Assembly (NCBI RefSeq): GCF_014694385.1 | Contig: NZ_JAAOCA010000001.1 | Coordinates: 1 to 64,000 of the forward strand | Reading direction: 5' to 3' | DNA: 64,000 bases | From: Pseudomonas typographi | GTDB lineage: Bacteria > Pseudomonadota > Gammaproteobacteria > Pseudomonadales > Pseudomonadaceae | Part shown: piece by piece, positions 13,727 to 26,896 of the stretch | Position numbering within the stretch: position 1 is the stretch's first letter | Layout: the number at the start of each line of letters is the position of its first letter | Program-made: the position numbers and the translations under genes | The notes under the pieces: generated by a model | Databases searched by the model: none | What the model saw: only the letters and a program-made list of their open reading frames with translations | What the model was told of the DNA's origin: nothing

Positions 13727-14545
13727 TCAAGCGCGCCAGCGCCAACGGGCCAGAGCCTTGATCACTTTCATCCAGAGTTTGCAGGTGCCCGCCACGATAG
13801 GTTCCCGGCCAGGTTGAGCATTGAGGTCGGCCAACGTTACCTGAGTGGGCGAGGCCAGGCAACCGGGCAACAACTGGCGCAGGTCGCCGAGCACCAGCGC
13901 CGGCCCCTCTTCGGCAATCGGCCGACCATGGTTATAGCCATAGGTAAGCCCGACACTGGCCACGCCCGCGGCCTTGGCAGCGAGGATGTCGTTGCGTGAA
14001 TCGCCTACGAACAACGACTGCTCGGGGGTAACGCCGGCCATTTTCATCACGAAGAACAACGCTGCCGGGTCTGGCTTTTGCTGTGCCAAGGTATCGCCGC
14101 CGATGATCCAACGGAAATACCGCCCCAGCTTGAGCTGGTCGAGCAAAGGCGCTACAAATTGTTCCGGTTTGTTGGTGATCAGGGCCATTTCCACACCCTG
14201 GCCCTTCAACCACTTGAGGGTTTCGCGCACGCCGGGGTACACCTCGGTGTGCGCATGGTCGCCGGCGTATGCCTGCATGAACAGCGCCAGCGCCTGCTCG
14301 GCCTCGGCATCATCTACGGCGCTGTGGTCGAGACCTCCGGCCAGGGCGCGGCGTACCAGCACCTTGGCGCCATTGCCGATCCACAGTTTGACCCGCTCGA
14401 TACCCGCGGGCTCGCGGCCCATTTGCCGTAAGGTGGCATCCACGGCGGCGGCCAAATCCGGCACCGAATCGACCAGTGTGCCATCGAGATCGAACATCAC
14501 CAGGCGCGGCAACTGCCCGGCACACAACCGCTCGAAGCCGCTCAT
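13727..14545 (-). CDS. gph: Phosphoglycolate phosphatase
   Basis: HAD hydrolase that removes 2-phosphoglycolate. It has 272 residues. Motif I is [14 protein letters not shown], motif II ALITNKP, motif III lysine in [10 protein letters not shown], and motif [14 protein letters not shown]; all four are intact. It has a C-terminal extension of about 45 residues ([12 protein letters not shown] to the end), basic and not part of the HAD core. It overlaps rpe by four bases, the common Pseudomonas rpe-gph-trpE order. Confidence 0.93.
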   Translation of the reverse strand: MSGFERLCAGQLPRLVMFDLDGTLVDSVPDLAAAVDATLRQMGREPAGIERVKLWIGNGAKVLVRRALAGGLDHSAVDDAEAEQALALFMQAYAGDHAHTEVYPGVRETLKWLKGQGVEMALITNKPEQFVAPLLDQLKLGRYFRWIIGGDTLAQQKPDPAALFFVMKMAGVTPEQSLFVGDSRNDILAAKAAGVASVGLTYGYNHGRPIAEEGPALVLGDLRQLLPGCLASPTQVTLADLNAQPGREPIVAGTCKLWMKVIKALARWRWRA

Positions 14546-15216
14546 TGGCGCGCCAGAGCCAGTTCGGCATGCATGCTGGCGATCACCGCCGCGTAATCCG
14601 GGGCGGTGAAAATCGCCGAGCCGGCCACGAAGGTGTCGGCACCTGCTTCGGCAATGTCCCGGATGTTGTGCAGGTTCACCCCGCCGTCGATTTCCAGGCG
14701 AATATCGCGCCCGCTGGCGTCGATGAGTGCGCGCGCTTCGCGCAGCTTGTTCAACATGCCGGGAATGAACTTTTGCCCGCCAAAGCCTGGGTTGACGCTC
14801 ATGATCAGGATCATATCGACCTTGTCCATCACATATTCAAGCAGGCCCAACGGCGTTGCCGGGTTGAACACCAACCCCGACTTGCAGCCGCCCTCACGCA
14901 CCAACTGCAGCGAGCGGTCGACATGCTGGGTGGCCTCAGGATGAAAGGTGATATAGCTGGCGCCCGCTTCGATGAAGTCGCCGACGATGCGGTCAACCGG
15001 GCTGACCATCAGGTGCACGTCGATCGGTGCCGTTACGCCATATTTGCGCAGCGCCGAACATACCATCGGGCCGATGGTGAGGTTGGGCACGTAGTGGTTG
15101 TCCATCACGTCGAAATGGATAATGTCGGCGCCAGCGGCAAGAACGTTGTTCACTTCCTCGCCTAAACGGGCGAAGTCAGCGGAAAGAATGGACGGAGCAA
15201 TGGCATAAGGTTGCAT
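14542..15216 (-). CDS. rpe: Ribulose-phosphate 3-epimerase
   Basis: Interconverts ribulose-5-phosphate and xylulose-5-phosphate. It has 224 residues and a TIM barrel. Motifs are [28 protein letters not shown] (metal His and Asp), [19 protein letters not shown] and LEIDGGVN, all typical. I chose the ATG at 15216, which has AGGTG upstream and fits the family; the frame stays open to 15318 without similarity. Confidence 0.96.
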   Translation of the reverse strand: MQPYAIAPSILSADFARLGEEVNNVLAAGADIIHFDVMDNHYVPNLTIGPMVCSALRKYGVTAPIDVHLMVSPVDRIVGDFIEAGASYITFHPEATQHVDRSLQLVREGGCKSGLVFNPATPLGLLEYVMDKVDMILIMSVNPGFGGQKFIPGMLNKLREARALIDASGRDIRLEIDGGVNLHNIRDIAEAGADTFVAGSAIFTAPDYAAVIASMHAELALARQ

Positions 15217-15418
15217 GACGCACCTGCTGGCTAGGTTCACAGTGCCGCGCATTGTACCCCAGCCACCCACCTGGGGCGATGACGCACCTCGACCGGCCAT
15301 GCGGGCAAACCGCGGCAAGACTGCTGCCCGGCCAAAGGCAGCGCAACAGCGTTTTGGGTTGTCTCATTTATCAATAGCCGTAGTAGGCTCGGCAAACCAA
15401 GTTGACCAGGAAAGCTCG

Positions 15419-16396
15419 ATGCCCCCCATTCGACGTTTGACCCTTTGCGCGGTATGCCTGGGCTTGGCCCTCCCGCTGCCCCCGCTGGCACTGGCCGAAG
15501 ACGCCCCGGCCAAGCCCGCTACCGAAGTGCCCGTGCCACGCGCACCGCTGGCCGAACGCAGCGATGAACAGGCCCAAGACCTCACCCGCTTGCTGCCCAG
15601 CGACGAACAGCAGCAGTTGCAAGCGGGGGGCGACACCTTCCTGGCCCTGTGGAAACCGGCCAACGCACCCGACAGCGATGGCGTTGTGATCATTCTGCCT
15701 GGCGCGGGCGAAAGCGCCGACTGGCCAGCGGTGGTGGCACCGATGCGTAATCGCCTGCCTGATGTGAAATGGGCCAGCCTCAGCCTGAGCCTACCCGACG
15801 CGCTCAACGACGCGGTACAACCGCGCGGCGCCGACACCCAGCCGGCACCACCGAAGGCGGCCAGCACCGCCTCCCCACCCGATGCCAATGCGCCAATCGA
15901 AGCCGCGGCGGCGGCGGGCAGCGAAGGCAGCCCCAGCAGCGGCGGCGAAAGCACCGACGAGCAACTGCAAACCGATGCCCAACGCATTTTCGCTCGCATC
16001 GATGCGGGCATTGCCTTTGCCGGCCAGCAAAAAGCCCGCAGCATCGTATTGCTCGGCCATGGCACCGGTGCTTATTGGGCAGCCCGCTACCTCAGTGAGC
16101 GCCAGCCCTCTCGGGCACAAAAGCTCGCCCTGGTAGAGCCTCGTACCCCTGGCTCCGCGCCCCAAGGCCTGGATGCCCTGGTAGGCGGGCTGAAGCTCCC
16201 AGTGGCCGACTTCTACTACCCCAGCAGCCCAACGCTGACCAACGCCGCCAAAGCCCGCTTGCAAGCCAGCCGCCGGCAACAGGGCAGCCATTACACCCAG
16301 GTAGAAATGACCGCCATGCCTGGAAACCCAGACGCGCAAGAGCAATTGTTCCGCCGGGTACGGGGCTGGCTCACGCCAAAAGCCAACACGGACTAA
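15419..16396 (+). CDS. DUF3530 family exported protein
   Basis: Protein of 325 residues with a clear signal peptide (MPPIRRLTLCAVCLGLALP then ALA-ED). The fold is alpha/beta-hydrolase-like: VVIILPGAGESADWP near residue 85 and a nucleophile-elbow-like IVLLGHGTGAYWAA near 220, where the usual Ser is Thr or is shifted. A low-complexity Ala/Pro/Ser/Gly stretch, about residues 135-180, interrupts the core. ATG 15419 has CAGGAAAG upstream. Function unknown; likely periplasmic. Confidence 0.78.
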   Translation: MPPIRRLTLCAVCLGLALPLPPLALAEDAPAKPATEVPVPRAPLAERSDEQAQDLTRLLPSDEQQQLQAGGDTFLALWKPANAPDSDGVVIILPGAGESADWPAVVAPMRNRLPDVKWASLSLSLPDALNDAVQPRGADTQPAPPKAASTASPPDANAPIEAAAAAGSEGSPSSGGESTDEQLQTDAQRIFARIDAGIAFAGQQKARSIVLLGHGTGAYWAARYLSERQPSRAQKLALVEPRTPGSAPQGLDALVGGLKLPVADFYYPSSPTLTNAAKARLQASRRQQGSHYTQVEMTAMPGNPDAQEQLFRRVRGWLTPKANTD

Positions 16397-16521
16397 TGGG
16401 CGGTTTCAGGGCTCGCCGCACCACTTTGTGTGCGTGCTTTTGCGCCCAGGCCGCGTCGCAACGCCTTACCCGGCAGCAAGGTTTACACGCCAAAGCGTGT
16501 GTAAGCCCCAAGGGCGCCGCC

Positions 16522-17288
16522 TCAAAACCCCTCCCGCTCGCGAATCAGCGCATAGGCGTCGTGCAACCGGCGGGTGTATTCGGTGGCCTCGCGCACGCGG
16601 CCGTCGCTGGCGCCGGCCCCTTCGAGCTTGTCGGGGTGGTGCTTACTGAGCAGGCGGCGATAGGCGCGCTTAACCTGGTCGGGCTCTGCCGCCGCCGGCA
16701 CGCCCAGCAGCCGCAGCGCAGCCTGGTATGGTTCGTCGCGCCGCGCCAATGGTTGGCGTTGCTGCGGTTCGTAATCGGCACTGAGGGCATGCACCTGGGC
16801 GGTCGACCAGCCCATGCAGTGGCCACAGTCTACCAACCACTCACACTCCACCGGGTGGGCGCGGTAATCCGCCCATACCATCCGCCAGCCAGCGCGCAAC
16901 AAGCCCTCGGCGGCGGTCGGCTTGCGCTGCAAGGCACGCAAGTAAGGCCGCAGCGACCGCTTGCCGTCACGCCCGCGGTTGAATGCCTCGATGGCCCGTG
17001 CGGTGGCGGCTGCGTTCAGGCCCAGGCGCTGCATTTCCAGGCGCGCCTGCTCGATATGGCTTTGATCCACCCGGCCATTGACCTTGGCCAACCGGCCCAA
17101 GAAGGTGAACAACAGCTCGTCCTGCTCCATCGCCGGCTTGCCGCCCAGGCGTTCGCGTAGCTGCGGCCAGCTGTATAGCTCTAACCGGCGATCGACCACC
17201 TGGCCAAGCAGGGCCCCGAGAATAGCACCGGGGATATTCGCCACGGCAAAGCCGAGCAGCAGCCCCAACAGAGTCACTGGCCACAACA

Positions 17289-17289
<1 letters not shown>
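16522..17289 (-). CDS. djlA: DnaJ-like membrane co-chaperone DjlA
   Basis: Stimulates DnaK at the inner membrane. It has 255 residues. One glycine-rich transmembrane helix lies at residues 4-28, a TerB-like domain in the middle, and a C-terminal J domain carrying the HPD motif (LLSKHHPDKLEG). The start codon overlaps the murU stop by one base, so djlA is read as the third gene of amgK-murU-djlA. The J domain is complete, so it should contact DnaK. Confidence 0.9.
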
Positions 17290-18973
<1,684 letters not shown>

Positions 18974-19101
18974 TTATACAGGTCTCCGACGGCGCTAGCC
19001 GTCAAGCGGGGCATGCTTTATTATCCAGCATCTTTTTCAGACCATCGAGAGGCGTGCACCCCGCGCGGGAAGATGGCACGCAGGAAGCCCGGATTATAAA
19101 G

Positions 19102-21873
19102 ATGGCATTGAAATCGCCCGCGTTTCGTAGAAAGTTCCCGTTGCTCATTACCGGCAGTTTGCTGGCGATGCAACCCCTGGCCGTGTTGCATGTGGCCGCC
19201 GCTGAGCAGTATGACTGCCAGGTAGCCGCCGGAGGCGGCTGGGCCTGCGCTACCAAGGATACTGCCGCCGCCCTGCCACCACGCCCTGCCCATGATGCCA
19301 GTTCGGTCAGCACGCTGTCTCAGCCCGTCGACGGCCAAGTCGTCGACAGCAACGGCAAAGCCCAAGGCCCGTTGCTGGTCACTGAGAGCAAAGGCCGCGG
19401 CCTGAGGTCGCGCAGCGCCGACTACAGCCACCTGGACTGGGTGCCTCGGGAAAAACTCACCCCCGCGCAACTGGCCGAAACCGGCCCGTACTGCTCAGGC
19501 ACCTACGTCGAGCCCATTCGCCCGGGCATGAACGACACCACGTCCAAGCAGGACGCGCCAACCTACCTGAACGCCAAGGCGTCGCGCTACCAGCAGGCAG
19601 AACAGGTCGCGACGCTGGCCGGCGATGTGGTGATGCGCCAGGGCAGCATGCAGGTCGAAGCCGACGAGGCTAGCTTGCACCAAGCCGAGAACCGCGGTGA
19701 GCTCAACGGTAACGTGAGGCTGCGCGACAACGGCGCGCTGCTCGTGGGCGACCACGCCGAGGTACAACTCGACAGCGGTGCCGCACAGATCGACAACGCC
19801 GAATACGTGCTGCACAAGCAACGTGTGCGGGGTAACGCGTTGTATGCCAAGCGCGCGGAAGACGCCATCATTCGCTTGAAAGACGGCACCTACACCAGTT
19901 GCGAGCCGTCGAGCAACGCCTGGATGGTCAAGGGCAACAACATCACGTTGAACCCGGCCACCGGTTTCGGCACGGCGACCAACGCCACGCTGCGGGTCAA
20001 GGACGTTCCAATCTTCTACACCCCGTATATTTACTTCCCGATCGATGACCGTCGACAGTCCGGTTTCCTGCCGCCCAGCTTCTCGACCAGCAGCGATAAC
20101 GGCTTCACCCTGGTCACGCCGTACTATTTCAACCTGGCGCCGAACTACGACGCCACACTGTACCCGCACTTCATGGCCAAGCGCGGCACCCAGCTCGAAG
20201 GCGAGTTCCGCTACCTGACCCCCACCAGCGAAGGGCAGCTCGGCGGTAGTTTCCTGAGCGACGAGAGCGATGAACGCGACAAGCAGTCCGATTACAACAA
20301 AGACCGCTGGATGGTGAACTGGCAGCACAAGGGGGGCCTGGACTCCCGGCTGTCCAGCTTCGTCGACTACACGAAAATCAGTGACCCGTATTACTACCAA
20401 GACCTGCAATCCGACCAGATTGGCATCGAAAGCCGTGACTTCGTCAACCAGCAGGGCATGCTCACCTACCGTGGCGAGCAGGGCTATACCGCGCAGTTGA
20501 ACGTACAGCAGTTCCAGTTGGCCAGCGTCTCGGACATCACGCCCTATGGCCGGTTGCCGCAGCTCACCCTGGATGGGAGCTTGCCCTTCAACCCAGGCGG
20601 CTTGAAGTTTGACTATCATACCGAGTTGGTGCGCTTCGACCGTGATCTGCGTAACGGCAACTATTTCGACCAAGACGGGGTGGGTACACCACGTCTCGAC
20701 CAAAATATCGCCGGTTTGAACCGCGCCAATGGCGACCGCTTCGACGCGGAGCCGGCGGTGAGCCTGCCCATGAACTGGGCCTGGGGTTTCATCACACCGA
20801 AGCTCAAGTACAAGTACACCCAGTACGAGCTAGACCTCGACAGCCGCGGCAAGCAGCAACTCGGTGGCGACTATGACAAGTCGCCCAGCATTAGCGTCCC
20901 GATCGCCAGCGTAGACAGCGGCCTGTACTTCGACCGTAACACCACGATGTTCGGCACCCCCTACCGGCAAACCCTCGAACCGAGGCTGTTCTACCTCTAC
21001 GTGCCGTATAAGAATCAGGACGACATCCCCGCTTTCGACACCGGCGAGACGCCGTTCAGCTTCGCCTCGCTGTTCCGTGACAACCGCTTCAGCGGCTCGG
21101 ACCGCATCGGTGACGAGAACAAGCTGTCACTGGGGGTAACCAGCCGCTGGATTCAGGAAAACGGCTTCGAACGCCAGCGCTTCAGCATCGGCCAGGCGTA
21201 TTACTTCAAGGACCGCAAGGTTCAGTTGCCAGACATGTCATACCGCGACCGCGACGATTCGCAGTCCGACGTGTCACCCTATGCGCTGGAGTATGAATAT
21301 CACTTCAACCGCGACTGGCGCTTCACCTCGGACTTCAACTGGGACCCCGACAGCCGCAGCACCCGTTCGGGCAGCGGGATGTTCCATTACCAGCCTGAAG
21401 ACAACCCGAACAAAGTGGTCAACTTCGGCTACCGCTACCGTGATGACATCGTTCACTACGACAGCGCCACCGGCCGTTGGCAGTATGGCGGCGACTATGG
21501 CACGCCAGGCCAAGCTAACTACGTGAAGGACTACTACAAGATCCAGCAGCACGACTTCTCGGTGATGTGGCCGATCGTCCCGCAATGGAGCCTGATCAGC
21601 CGCTGGCAGTACGACTACAACCGCAACCGCACGTTGGAAGCCTTCGGCGGGTTCGAGTACGACAACTGCTGCTGGAAGCTGCGGCTAATCAACCGTTACT
21701 GGGTCGATTACGACGAGTACAGCCAAGACGCCCCGGAAAACGAAAAAGGCGACCATGGCGTCTTCCTGCAAATCGTGCTCAAAGGCCTTGGCGGCGTTGT
21801 GGGCAACAAGGTCGAGGGTTTCCTCGATAAAGGCATTCAGGGTTATCGTGAACGTGAAGACCAAGCTATGTAA
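19102..21873 (+). CDS. lptD: LPS-assembly protein LptD
   Basis: Outer-membrane translocon that inserts lipopolysaccharide with LptE. It has 923 residues. A signal sequence occupies about the first 33 residues; a Pseudomonas-type extra N-terminal stretch with a Cys pair ([16 protein letters not shown]) comes before the periplasmic OstA/LptA-like jellyroll near 150-270; the rest is a large beta barrel of alternating aromatic strands. Cysteines in [13 protein letters not shown] and DNCCWKL could form the inter-domain disulfides known from E. coli LptD. The ATG at 19102 is chosen over 18967 because the signal peptide starts there. Its end overlaps surA by 20 bases. Confidence 0.95.
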   Translation: MALKSPAFRRKFPLLITGSLLAMQPLAVLHVAAAEQYDCQVAAGGGWACATKDTAAALPPRPAHDASSVSTLSQPVDGQVVDSNGKAQGPLLVTESKGRGLRSRSADYSHLDWVPREKLTPAQLAETGPYCSGTYVEPIRPGMNDTTSKQDAPTYLNAKASRYQQAEQVATLAGDVVMRQGSMQVEADEASLHQAENRGELNGNVRLRDNGALLVGDHAEVQLDSGAAQIDNAEYVLHKQRVRGNALYAKRAEDAIIRLKDGTYTSCEPSSNAWMVKGNNITLNPATGFGTATNATLRVKDVPIFYTPYIYFPIDDRRQSGFLPPSFSTSSDNGFTLVTPYYFNLAPNYDATLYPHFMAKRGTQLEGEFRYLTPTSEGQLGGSFLSDESDERDKQSDYNKDRWMVNWQHKGGLDSRLSSFVDYTKISDPYYYQDLQSDQIGIESRDFVNQQGMLTYRGEQGYTAQLNVQQFQLASVSDITPYGRLPQLTLDGSLPFNPGGLKFDYHTELVRFDRDLRNGNYFDQDGVGTPRLDQNIAGLNRANGDRFDAEPAVSLPMNWAWGFITPKLKYKYTQYELDLDSRGKQQLGGDYDKSPSISVPIASVDSGLYFDRNTTMFGTPYRQTLEPRLFYLYVPYKNQDDIPAFDTGETPFSFASLFRDNRFSGSDRIGDENKLSLGVTSRWIQENGFERQRFSIGQAYYFKDRKVQLPDMSYRDRDDSQSDVSPYALEYEYHFNRDWRFTSDFNWDPDSRSTRSGSGMFHYQPEDNPNKVVNFGYRYRDDIVHYDSATGRWQYGGDYGTPGQANYVKDYYKIQQHDFSVMWPIVPQWSLISRWQYDYNRNRTLEAFGGFEYDNCCWKLRLINRYWVDYDEYSQDAPENEKGDHGVFLQIVLKGLGGVVGNKVEGFLDKGIQGYREREDQAM

Positions 21874-23146
21874 TCTGTTGCGCCCAGCCTTGCTGGGCGC
21901 CTTGCTCGCCACTGGCAGCGCTCATGCGCAGCTTCAACAACTGGATCGCGTAGTGGCCATCGTCGATAACGACGTGATCATGCAAAGCCAACTCGACCAA
22001 CGCATGAGCACCATCGAACAAGACCTCGCCAAGCGTGGCGGCCCTCAGCCGCCGCGCGACGTGTTGCAAAAGCAGGTGCTCGACCGGCTGATCCTCGACA
22101 ATCTGCAACTGCAGATTGGCGAGCGCTCCGGCATCCGCGTCACCGACGAAGAGCTCAACGACGCCATTGGCACCATCGCCCAACGCAATAACATGACCGT
22201 GGATCAATTCCGCGCAGCCCTGGCCCATGACGGCTTGAGCTACGAACAAACCCGCAGCCAGGTACGCGATCAGATCATCATCAGCCGCGTACGCCAACGC
22301 CGCGTGGCCGATCGTATTCAAGTGTCGGAGCAGGAGGTAAAAAACTTCCTCGCCTCCGACCTGGGTAAGGCGCAGTTGTCCGAGGAATACCACTTGGCCA
22401 ACATCACCATCCCGCTGCCGCAGAACGCCAACTCGCAGCAGATCCAGGAAGCCGCGCAGCAGGCGACGGATACGTACCAGCAGCTCAAGCAAGGCGCCGA
22501 CTTCGGCCAGATGGCCCTGGCACGCTCGGCGGCGGACAACGCACTGGACCGCGGCGACATGGGCTGGCGCCAGGCCGCTCAATTGCCACCGCCCTTCGAT
22601 CGCCTGCTCGCGACCCTGCAGCCGGGCGACATCACTCAGCCGGTGCGGGCCCCCGGTGGCTTCATCATCGTCAAGCTGGTTGAAACCCGTGGCAACTCCG
22701 CCGAAGTTCGCGATGAAGTGCACGTTCGCCACATTCTGATCAAGCCCAGCGAGATCCGCAGTTCCACCGAAACCAAGGTACTGATCGATCGCATCTACCA
22801 GCGCCTGATGGATGGCGAAGACTTCGCCGCGCTGGCCAAGGCCTTCTCCGAAGACCCAGGCTCCGCGCTCAACGGCGGCGACATGGGCTGGATCGACCCG
22901 GCCTCGGTGGTGCCACAGTTCCGCGACGTGATGGCACAAACCGCTACCGAGGAAGTGTCCAAGCCGTTCCAGTCGCAATATGGCTGGCACATCTTGCAGG
23001 TGCTGGGCCGCCGCGCCACAGACATGACCCAGCAGGCGCGGGAGCAGCAGGCCATGAATATCCTGCGCAGCCGCAAGTACGATGAAGAGCTGCAGAATTG
23101 GCTGCGTCAGATCCGTGACGAGGCCTACGTAGAAATCAAGCAGTGA
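21854..23146 (+). CDS. surA: Periplasmic chaperone and peptidyl-prolyl isomerase SurA
   Basis: Escorts outer-membrane proteins, including LptD, through the periplasm. It has 430 residues with GTG at 21854, the start that gives [15 protein letters not shown], a signal peptide ending in SAHA, and the usual Pseudomonas length; GTG at 21848 is an alternative two codons longer. The chaperone N-domain starts [16 protein letters not shown]. Two parvulin domains follow: the first around [12 protein letters not shown], the second opened by [13 protein letters not shown]. The start lies inside the lptD end, so the two are coupled. Confidence 0.94.
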   Translation: MKTKLCNLLRPALLGALLATGSAHAQLQQLDRVVAIVDNDVIMQSQLDQRMSTIEQDLAKRGGPQPPRDVLQKQVLDRLILDNLQLQIGERSGIRVTDEELNDAIGTIAQRNNMTVDQFRAALAHDGLSYEQTRSQVRDQIIISRVRQRRVADRIQVSEQEVKNFLASDLGKAQLSEEYHLANITIPLPQNANSQQIQEAAQQATDTYQQLKQGADFGQMALARSAADNALDRGDMGWRQAAQLPPPFDRLLATLQPGDITQPVRAPGGFIIVKLVETRGNSAEVRDEVHVRHILIKPSEIRSSTETKVLIDRIYQRLMDGEDFAALAKAFSEDPGSALNGGDMGWIDPASVVPQFRDVMAQTATEEVSKPFQSQYGWHILQVLGRRATDMTQQAREQQAMNILRSRKYDEELQNWLRQIRDEAYVEIKQ

Positions 23147-24129
23147 AGCCATTGCGCTTTGCGTTGACCCCCGGCGAGCCAGCGGGGATAGGGCCCGACC
23201 TGTGCCTGCTGCTCGCTTCGCAACCCCAGCCATACCCGTTGGTCGCCATCACCAGCCGTGACCTGCTCACCGAGCGGGCAGCGCAGTTGGGCCTGGCCGT
23301 TACCCTGCTGGCGGTCACGCCCGGCCAACTACCCGACCAACCAGCCCCCGCCGGTTGCCTTTATGTCTGGGACACCCCCCTGGCGGCCCCGGTGCAGGCC
23401 GGCGTGCTGAACCGTGCCAATGGCCCGTTCGTGATCGAAACCCTCACCCGCGCCGGCCTGGGCTGCCTGAACGGCCAGTTCAACGGGATGATTACCGCAC
23501 CGGTGCACAAAGGCGTGATCAACGATGCCGGGGTTCCGTTCTCTGGGCATACGGAGTTTCTCGCCGAACTTACCGGCACCGAGCAAGTGGTGATGATGCT
23601 CGCCACCGGCGGGCTGCGTGTGGCCCTGGTGACCACGCACCTGCCGCTGCGCGAGGTGGCCGACGCCATCACCGGCGAGCGCCTGCTGCGCGTGGCGCGC
23701 ATTCTGCATGCCGACCTGGTGCACAAGTTCGGCCTGGCACAGCCGCGCATTCTTGTTTGCGGCCTGAACCCCCATGCCGGCGAAGGCGGCCATCTGGGCC
23801 GGGAAGAGATCGACGTCATCGAGCCAGCATTGGCCCAACTGCGCGCCGAAGGCATCGACCTGATTGGCCCGCTGCCGGCCGACACACTGTTCACCCCGAA
23901 ATACCTCGAGCACTGCGACGCGGTACTTGCCATGTACCATGACCAGGGCCTGCCGGTGCTCAAGTACAAAGGCTTCGGCGCCGCGGTCAACGTCACCCTC
24001 GGGCTGCCCATCGTGCGCACCTCGGTCGACCATGGCACTGCCCTGGACCTGGCCGGCACCGGCAAGGTCGACACCGGCAGCCTGCAGGTCGCCCTTCACA
24101 CTGCCTACCAAATGGCCGAGACACCCTGA
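23143..24129 (+). CDS. pdxA: 4-hydroxythreonine-4-phosphate dehydrogenase
   Basis: NAD- and metal-dependent step of pyridoxal phosphate synthesis. It has 328 residues. Conserved stretches include [50 protein letters not shown] and [13 protein letters not shown], which hold the metal-binding histidines. The start is GTG at 23143, overlapping the surA stop as GTGA. Same order as in enteric bacteria (surA-pdxA-rsmA-apaGH). Confidence 0.95.
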   Translation: MKPLRFALTPGEPAGIGPDLCLLLASQPQPYPLVAITSRDLLTERAAQLGLAVTLLAVTPGQLPDQPAPAGCLYVWDTPLAAPVQAGVLNRANGPFVIETLTRAGLGCLNGQFNGMITAPVHKGVINDAGVPFSGHTEFLAELTGTEQVVMMLATGGLRVALVTTHLPLREVADAITGERLLRVARILHADLVHKFGLAQPRILVCGLNPHAGEGGHLGREEIDVIEPALAQLRAEGIDLIGPLPADTLFTPKYLEHCDAVLAMYHDQGLPVLKYKGFGAAVNVTLGLPIVRTSVDHGTALDLAGTGKVDTGSLQVALHTAYQMAETP

Positions 24130-24968
24130 TGAGCGAGCGAGACCGCGAGCACCACCGCGAGCGAAACCCCGAACAATACCAACACCGGGCGCGCAAGCGC
24201 TTCGGCCAAAACTTCTTGCACGATGCCGGCGTGATCGATCGCATCTTGCGCGCCATCCGCCCGCGCGAAGGCGAGCGGCTGTTGGAGATCGGCCCAGGCC
24301 AGGGCGCCCTCACCGAAGGGTTGCTAAGCAGTGGCGCACAATTGGACGTCATCGAACTGGACAAAGACCTGGTGCCGATTTTGCAGCACCAGTTCGCGGG
24401 GCATGGCCATTTCAACCTGCACCAGGGCGACGCGCTGAAGTTTGACTTCAATACCTTGGGTGCCGCACCCCGCAGCCTGCGGGTAGTCGGCAACCTGCCA
24501 TACAATATTTCCACACCGCTGATTTTCCACTTGCTCAGCCACGCCGCGCTGATCCGCGATATGCATTTCATGCTGCAGAAGGAAGTGGTCGAACGCCTGG
24601 CCGCGGGCCCTGGCGGTGGCGACTGGGGCCGGCTGTCGATCATGGTGCAATACCATTGCCGGGTCGAGCATTTGTTTAACGTAGGCCCAGGTGCATTCAA
24701 CCCGCCGCCGAAGGTCGAGTCGGCTATCGTAAGGCTGGTACCGCACACCACCCTGCCCCACCCCGCCAAAGACCATCGGCTGCTTGAGCGGGTGGTGCGC
24801 GAAGCGTTCAACCAACGCCGCAAAACCTTGCGTAATGCGCTCAAGGCCCTGCTCGGCGCCGACCAGATCGAAGCCGCCGGGGTAGACGGCAGCCTGCGCC
24901 CAGAGCAATTGGACCTGGCCGCCTTCGTGCGCCTGGCAGACAGCCTCGCCCAGCCCACCAACGCCTGA
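24129..24968 (+). CDS. rsmA: 16S rRNA dimethyladenosine transferase
   Basis: Dimethylates the two adjacent adenines near the 3' end of 16S rRNA (KsgA). It has 279 residues. SAM-binding motif I is LLEIGPGQGALTEGL, the acidic motif II is DVIELDKDL, and the catalytic motif IV is VVGNLPYNIST. The first 20 residues are very charged. The ATG shares one base with the pdxA stop. Confidence 0.96.
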   Translation: MSERDREHHRERNPEQYQHRARKRFGQNFLHDAGVIDRILRAIRPREGERLLEIGPGQGALTEGLLSSGAQLDVIELDKDLVPILQHQFAGHGHFNLHQGDALKFDFNTLGAAPRSLRVVGNLPYNISTPLIFHLLSHAALIRDMHFMLQKEVVERLAAGPGGGDWGRLSIMVQYHCRVEHLFNVGPGAFNPPPKVESAIVRLVPHTTLPHPAKDHRLLERVVREAFNQRRKTLRNALKALLGADQIEAAGVDGSLRPEQLDLAAFVRLADSLAQPTNA

Positions 24969-25053
24969 CCCACTTCCTGCTGCTTGGCGGCGGCGCAAAG
25001 TGGCCTAGACTCATGCATGCCGCCTGCAGCGCCGCTGATAAGAAGGTTCCACC

Positions 25054-25434
25054 ATGTCTGACCCGCGTTACCGCATCGATGTCAGTGTCACTACCCGTTT
25101 TCTTGAGGACCAGTCCAGCCCGGAGCAGGGGCGCTACGCCTTCGCCTACACCATCACAGTCAACAATAATGGCCAATTGCCTGCGCAGCTGCTTTCGCGC
25201 CATTGGGTCATCACCGACGGCGACGGCAAGGTCGAACAGGTGCGTGGTGCCGGCGTGGTAGGCAAACAACCGCTGATCGGCGTAGGCGAAAGCCACACCT
25301 ACACCAGCGGTACCGTCATGCCCACCCCGGTCGGCACCATGCAGGGCACCTACCAGATGCGCGCGGCAGATGGCACGCGCTTCGATGCACTCATCGAGCC
25401 ATTCCGCCTGGCCGTGCCGGGGGCACTGCACTGA
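25054..25434 (+). CDS. apaG: Co2+/Mg2+ efflux protein ApaG
   Basis: Small fibronectin-III-like protein of 126 residues, of uncertain biochemical role. It contains the family sequences [20 protein letters not shown] and [15 protein letters not shown]-like [18 protein letters not shown]. The ATG follows AAGGTTCC. Its stop overlaps the apaH start. The efflux name comes from old genetics in Salmonella (CorD) and is not well proven. Confidence 0.93.
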   Translation: MSDPRYRIDVSVTTRFLEDQSSPEQGRYAFAYTITVNNNGQLPAQLLSRHWVITDGDGKVEQVRGAGVVGKQPLIGVGESHTYTSGTVMPTPVGTMQGTYQMRAADGTRFDALIEPFRLAVPGALH

Positions 25435-26243
25435 TGGCCAGCTACGCCGTGGGCGACCTGCAGGGCTGCCTTGATCCACTCAAATGCCTGTTGGAACGGG
25501 TTCACTTCGAGCCCGCCCACGACACCCTGTGGCTGGTGGGTGACCTCGTGAACCGTGGGCCTCAATCGCTCGAAACCTTGCGCTACCTCTACAGCATCCG
25601 CCAGGCGCTGGTGTGCGTGCTGGGCAACCACGACCTGCATTTGCTGGCGGTGGCGCACGGGTGCCAACCGCTCAAGCGCGGCGACACCCTTAAAGAAACC
25701 CTCGATGCGCCCGACGCTGGCGACCTGCTACAGTGGCTACGCTTGCAAAAACTGTTGCACTTTGACGCACCACGCAACCTGGCGATGGTCCACGCGGGCA
25801 TCCCACCCCAATGGAACATCGCCCAGGCCCTGCGCCTGGCGGCAGAAGTGCACGCCACCCTGCGCGATGACGGGCAATTGGAGGCTTTCCTGGCCGGCAT
25901 GTATGGCAACGAACCCAGCCAATGGGACGACCAACTGCATGGGGTGGAGCGCCTAAGGGTAATCACCAACTACTTTACCCGCATGCGCTTCTGTACCGCC
26001 GACGGGCGCCTGGAGCTCAAGGCAAAGGAAGGTGCCGATACCGCCCCGCCAGGCTTCGCCCCTTGGTTCAGCCATGCTGGGCGCAAGGCGGCCGAGGTGA
26101 ACATTATCTTCGGCCACTGGGCGGCGCTCGAAGGGCGCTGCGATGCACCTGGCGTGTTCGCCCTCGATACCGGCTGCGTATGGGGCGGCAAGATGACCTT
26201 GATGGACCTTGACACCCGGCAGTTGCATCAGTGCAGTTGCTGA
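25434..26243 (+). CDS. apaH: Symmetrical bis(5'-nucleosyl)-tetraphosphatase
   Basis: Splits Ap4A and caps RNA-derived Np4 ends; a calcineurin-type phosphoesterase of 269 residues. Metal motifs are [31 protein letters not shown] and MVHAGIPP. The start at 25434 shares a base with the apaG stop; an upstream open frame exists but overlaps apaG. Domain content is complete. Confidence 0.95.
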   Translation: MASYAVGDLQGCLDPLKCLLERVHFEPAHDTLWLVGDLVNRGPQSLETLRYLYSIRQALVCVLGNHDLHLLAVAHGCQPLKRGDTLKETLDAPDAGDLLQWLRLQKLLHFDAPRNLAMVHAGIPPQWNIAQALRLAAEVHATLRDDGQLEAFLAGMYGNEPSQWDDQLHGVERLRVITNYFTRMRFCTADGRLELKAKEGADTAPPGFAPWFSHAGRKAAEVNIIFGHWAALEGRCDAPGVFALDTGCVWGGKMTLMDLDTRQLHQCSC

Positions 26244-26284
26244 CCCACCTTTGCAATGCCGCGAGGCAACACCCGGAGCCCACG

Positions 26285-26614
26285 ATGCCCGAATTCAAAC
26301 ATATCACCCCGGCCGATGCACAAGCACTACGGGAAAACGGCGCGGTGTTCGTCGATATCCGCGACCCGCAAACTTTCGCCAGCGGCCACATCAGTGGGGC
26401 GCGCCACCTGGACAACCACTCGGTGCAAGCCTTTATCGACGCGGCCGACCTCGACGCCCCGCTGGTGGTGGTGTGCTACCACGGGAATTCAAGCCAAAGT
26501 GCTGCTGCTTACCTGGCCAGCCAAGGTTTCTCCGAGGTGTACAGCCTTGACGGAGGTTTCGAACAGTGGCGTAGCACCTTCGCCCAGCACATCGAACAAG
26601 GCACGCCCGAATAA
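26285..26614 (+). CDS. glpE: Thiosulfate sulfurtransferase GlpE (rhodanese)
   Basis: Single-domain rhodanese of 109 residues. The persulfide-forming cysteine is C64 in the active loop [14 protein letters not shown], and the CDC25-like [15 protein letters not shown] segment is present. I use the ATG at 26285; the frame is open from 26231 but that extension is not conserved. It ends the lptD-glpE run. Confidence 0.92.
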   Translation: MPEFKHITPADAQALRENGAVFVDIRDPQTFASGHISGARHLDNHSVQAFIDAADLDAPLVVVCYHGNSSQSAAAYLASQGFSEVYSLDGGFEQWRSTFAQHIEQGTPE

Positions 26615-26896
26615 TTTTTTTAGGGCCACGGTGGCCCGTGCCAAGCGGCCCTGAGCACACCTGACGAACGGTTGGGCGCACTTTAATGTGCGCAAGCCCT
26701 TGAACTCCTGGATAACCATCTATTCTTAAGCTCAGGCCATCCAGAATAGGGGAGAGCCGGTACACCGGCGCGCGGGTCATCGGTAGCAATTATAGGTGCA
26801 TTGGGGGATAACGAATGGGTGGAGGACTCACCCATTCGCCAGCATCAGCTGTGTGACCCGGCGTCGGCTCCACGTATCGAGCGAGGTGACGCGTCC

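Noticed and set aside
16483-16504. Hairpin terminator between the DUF3530 gene and djlA
   Set aside because: Stem is imperfect and no T-run follows.
26612-26640. Terminator after glpE
   Set aside because: The hairpin GGGCCAC/GTGGCCC has its T-run before, not after, the stem, so it does not look like a rho-independent terminator on either strand.
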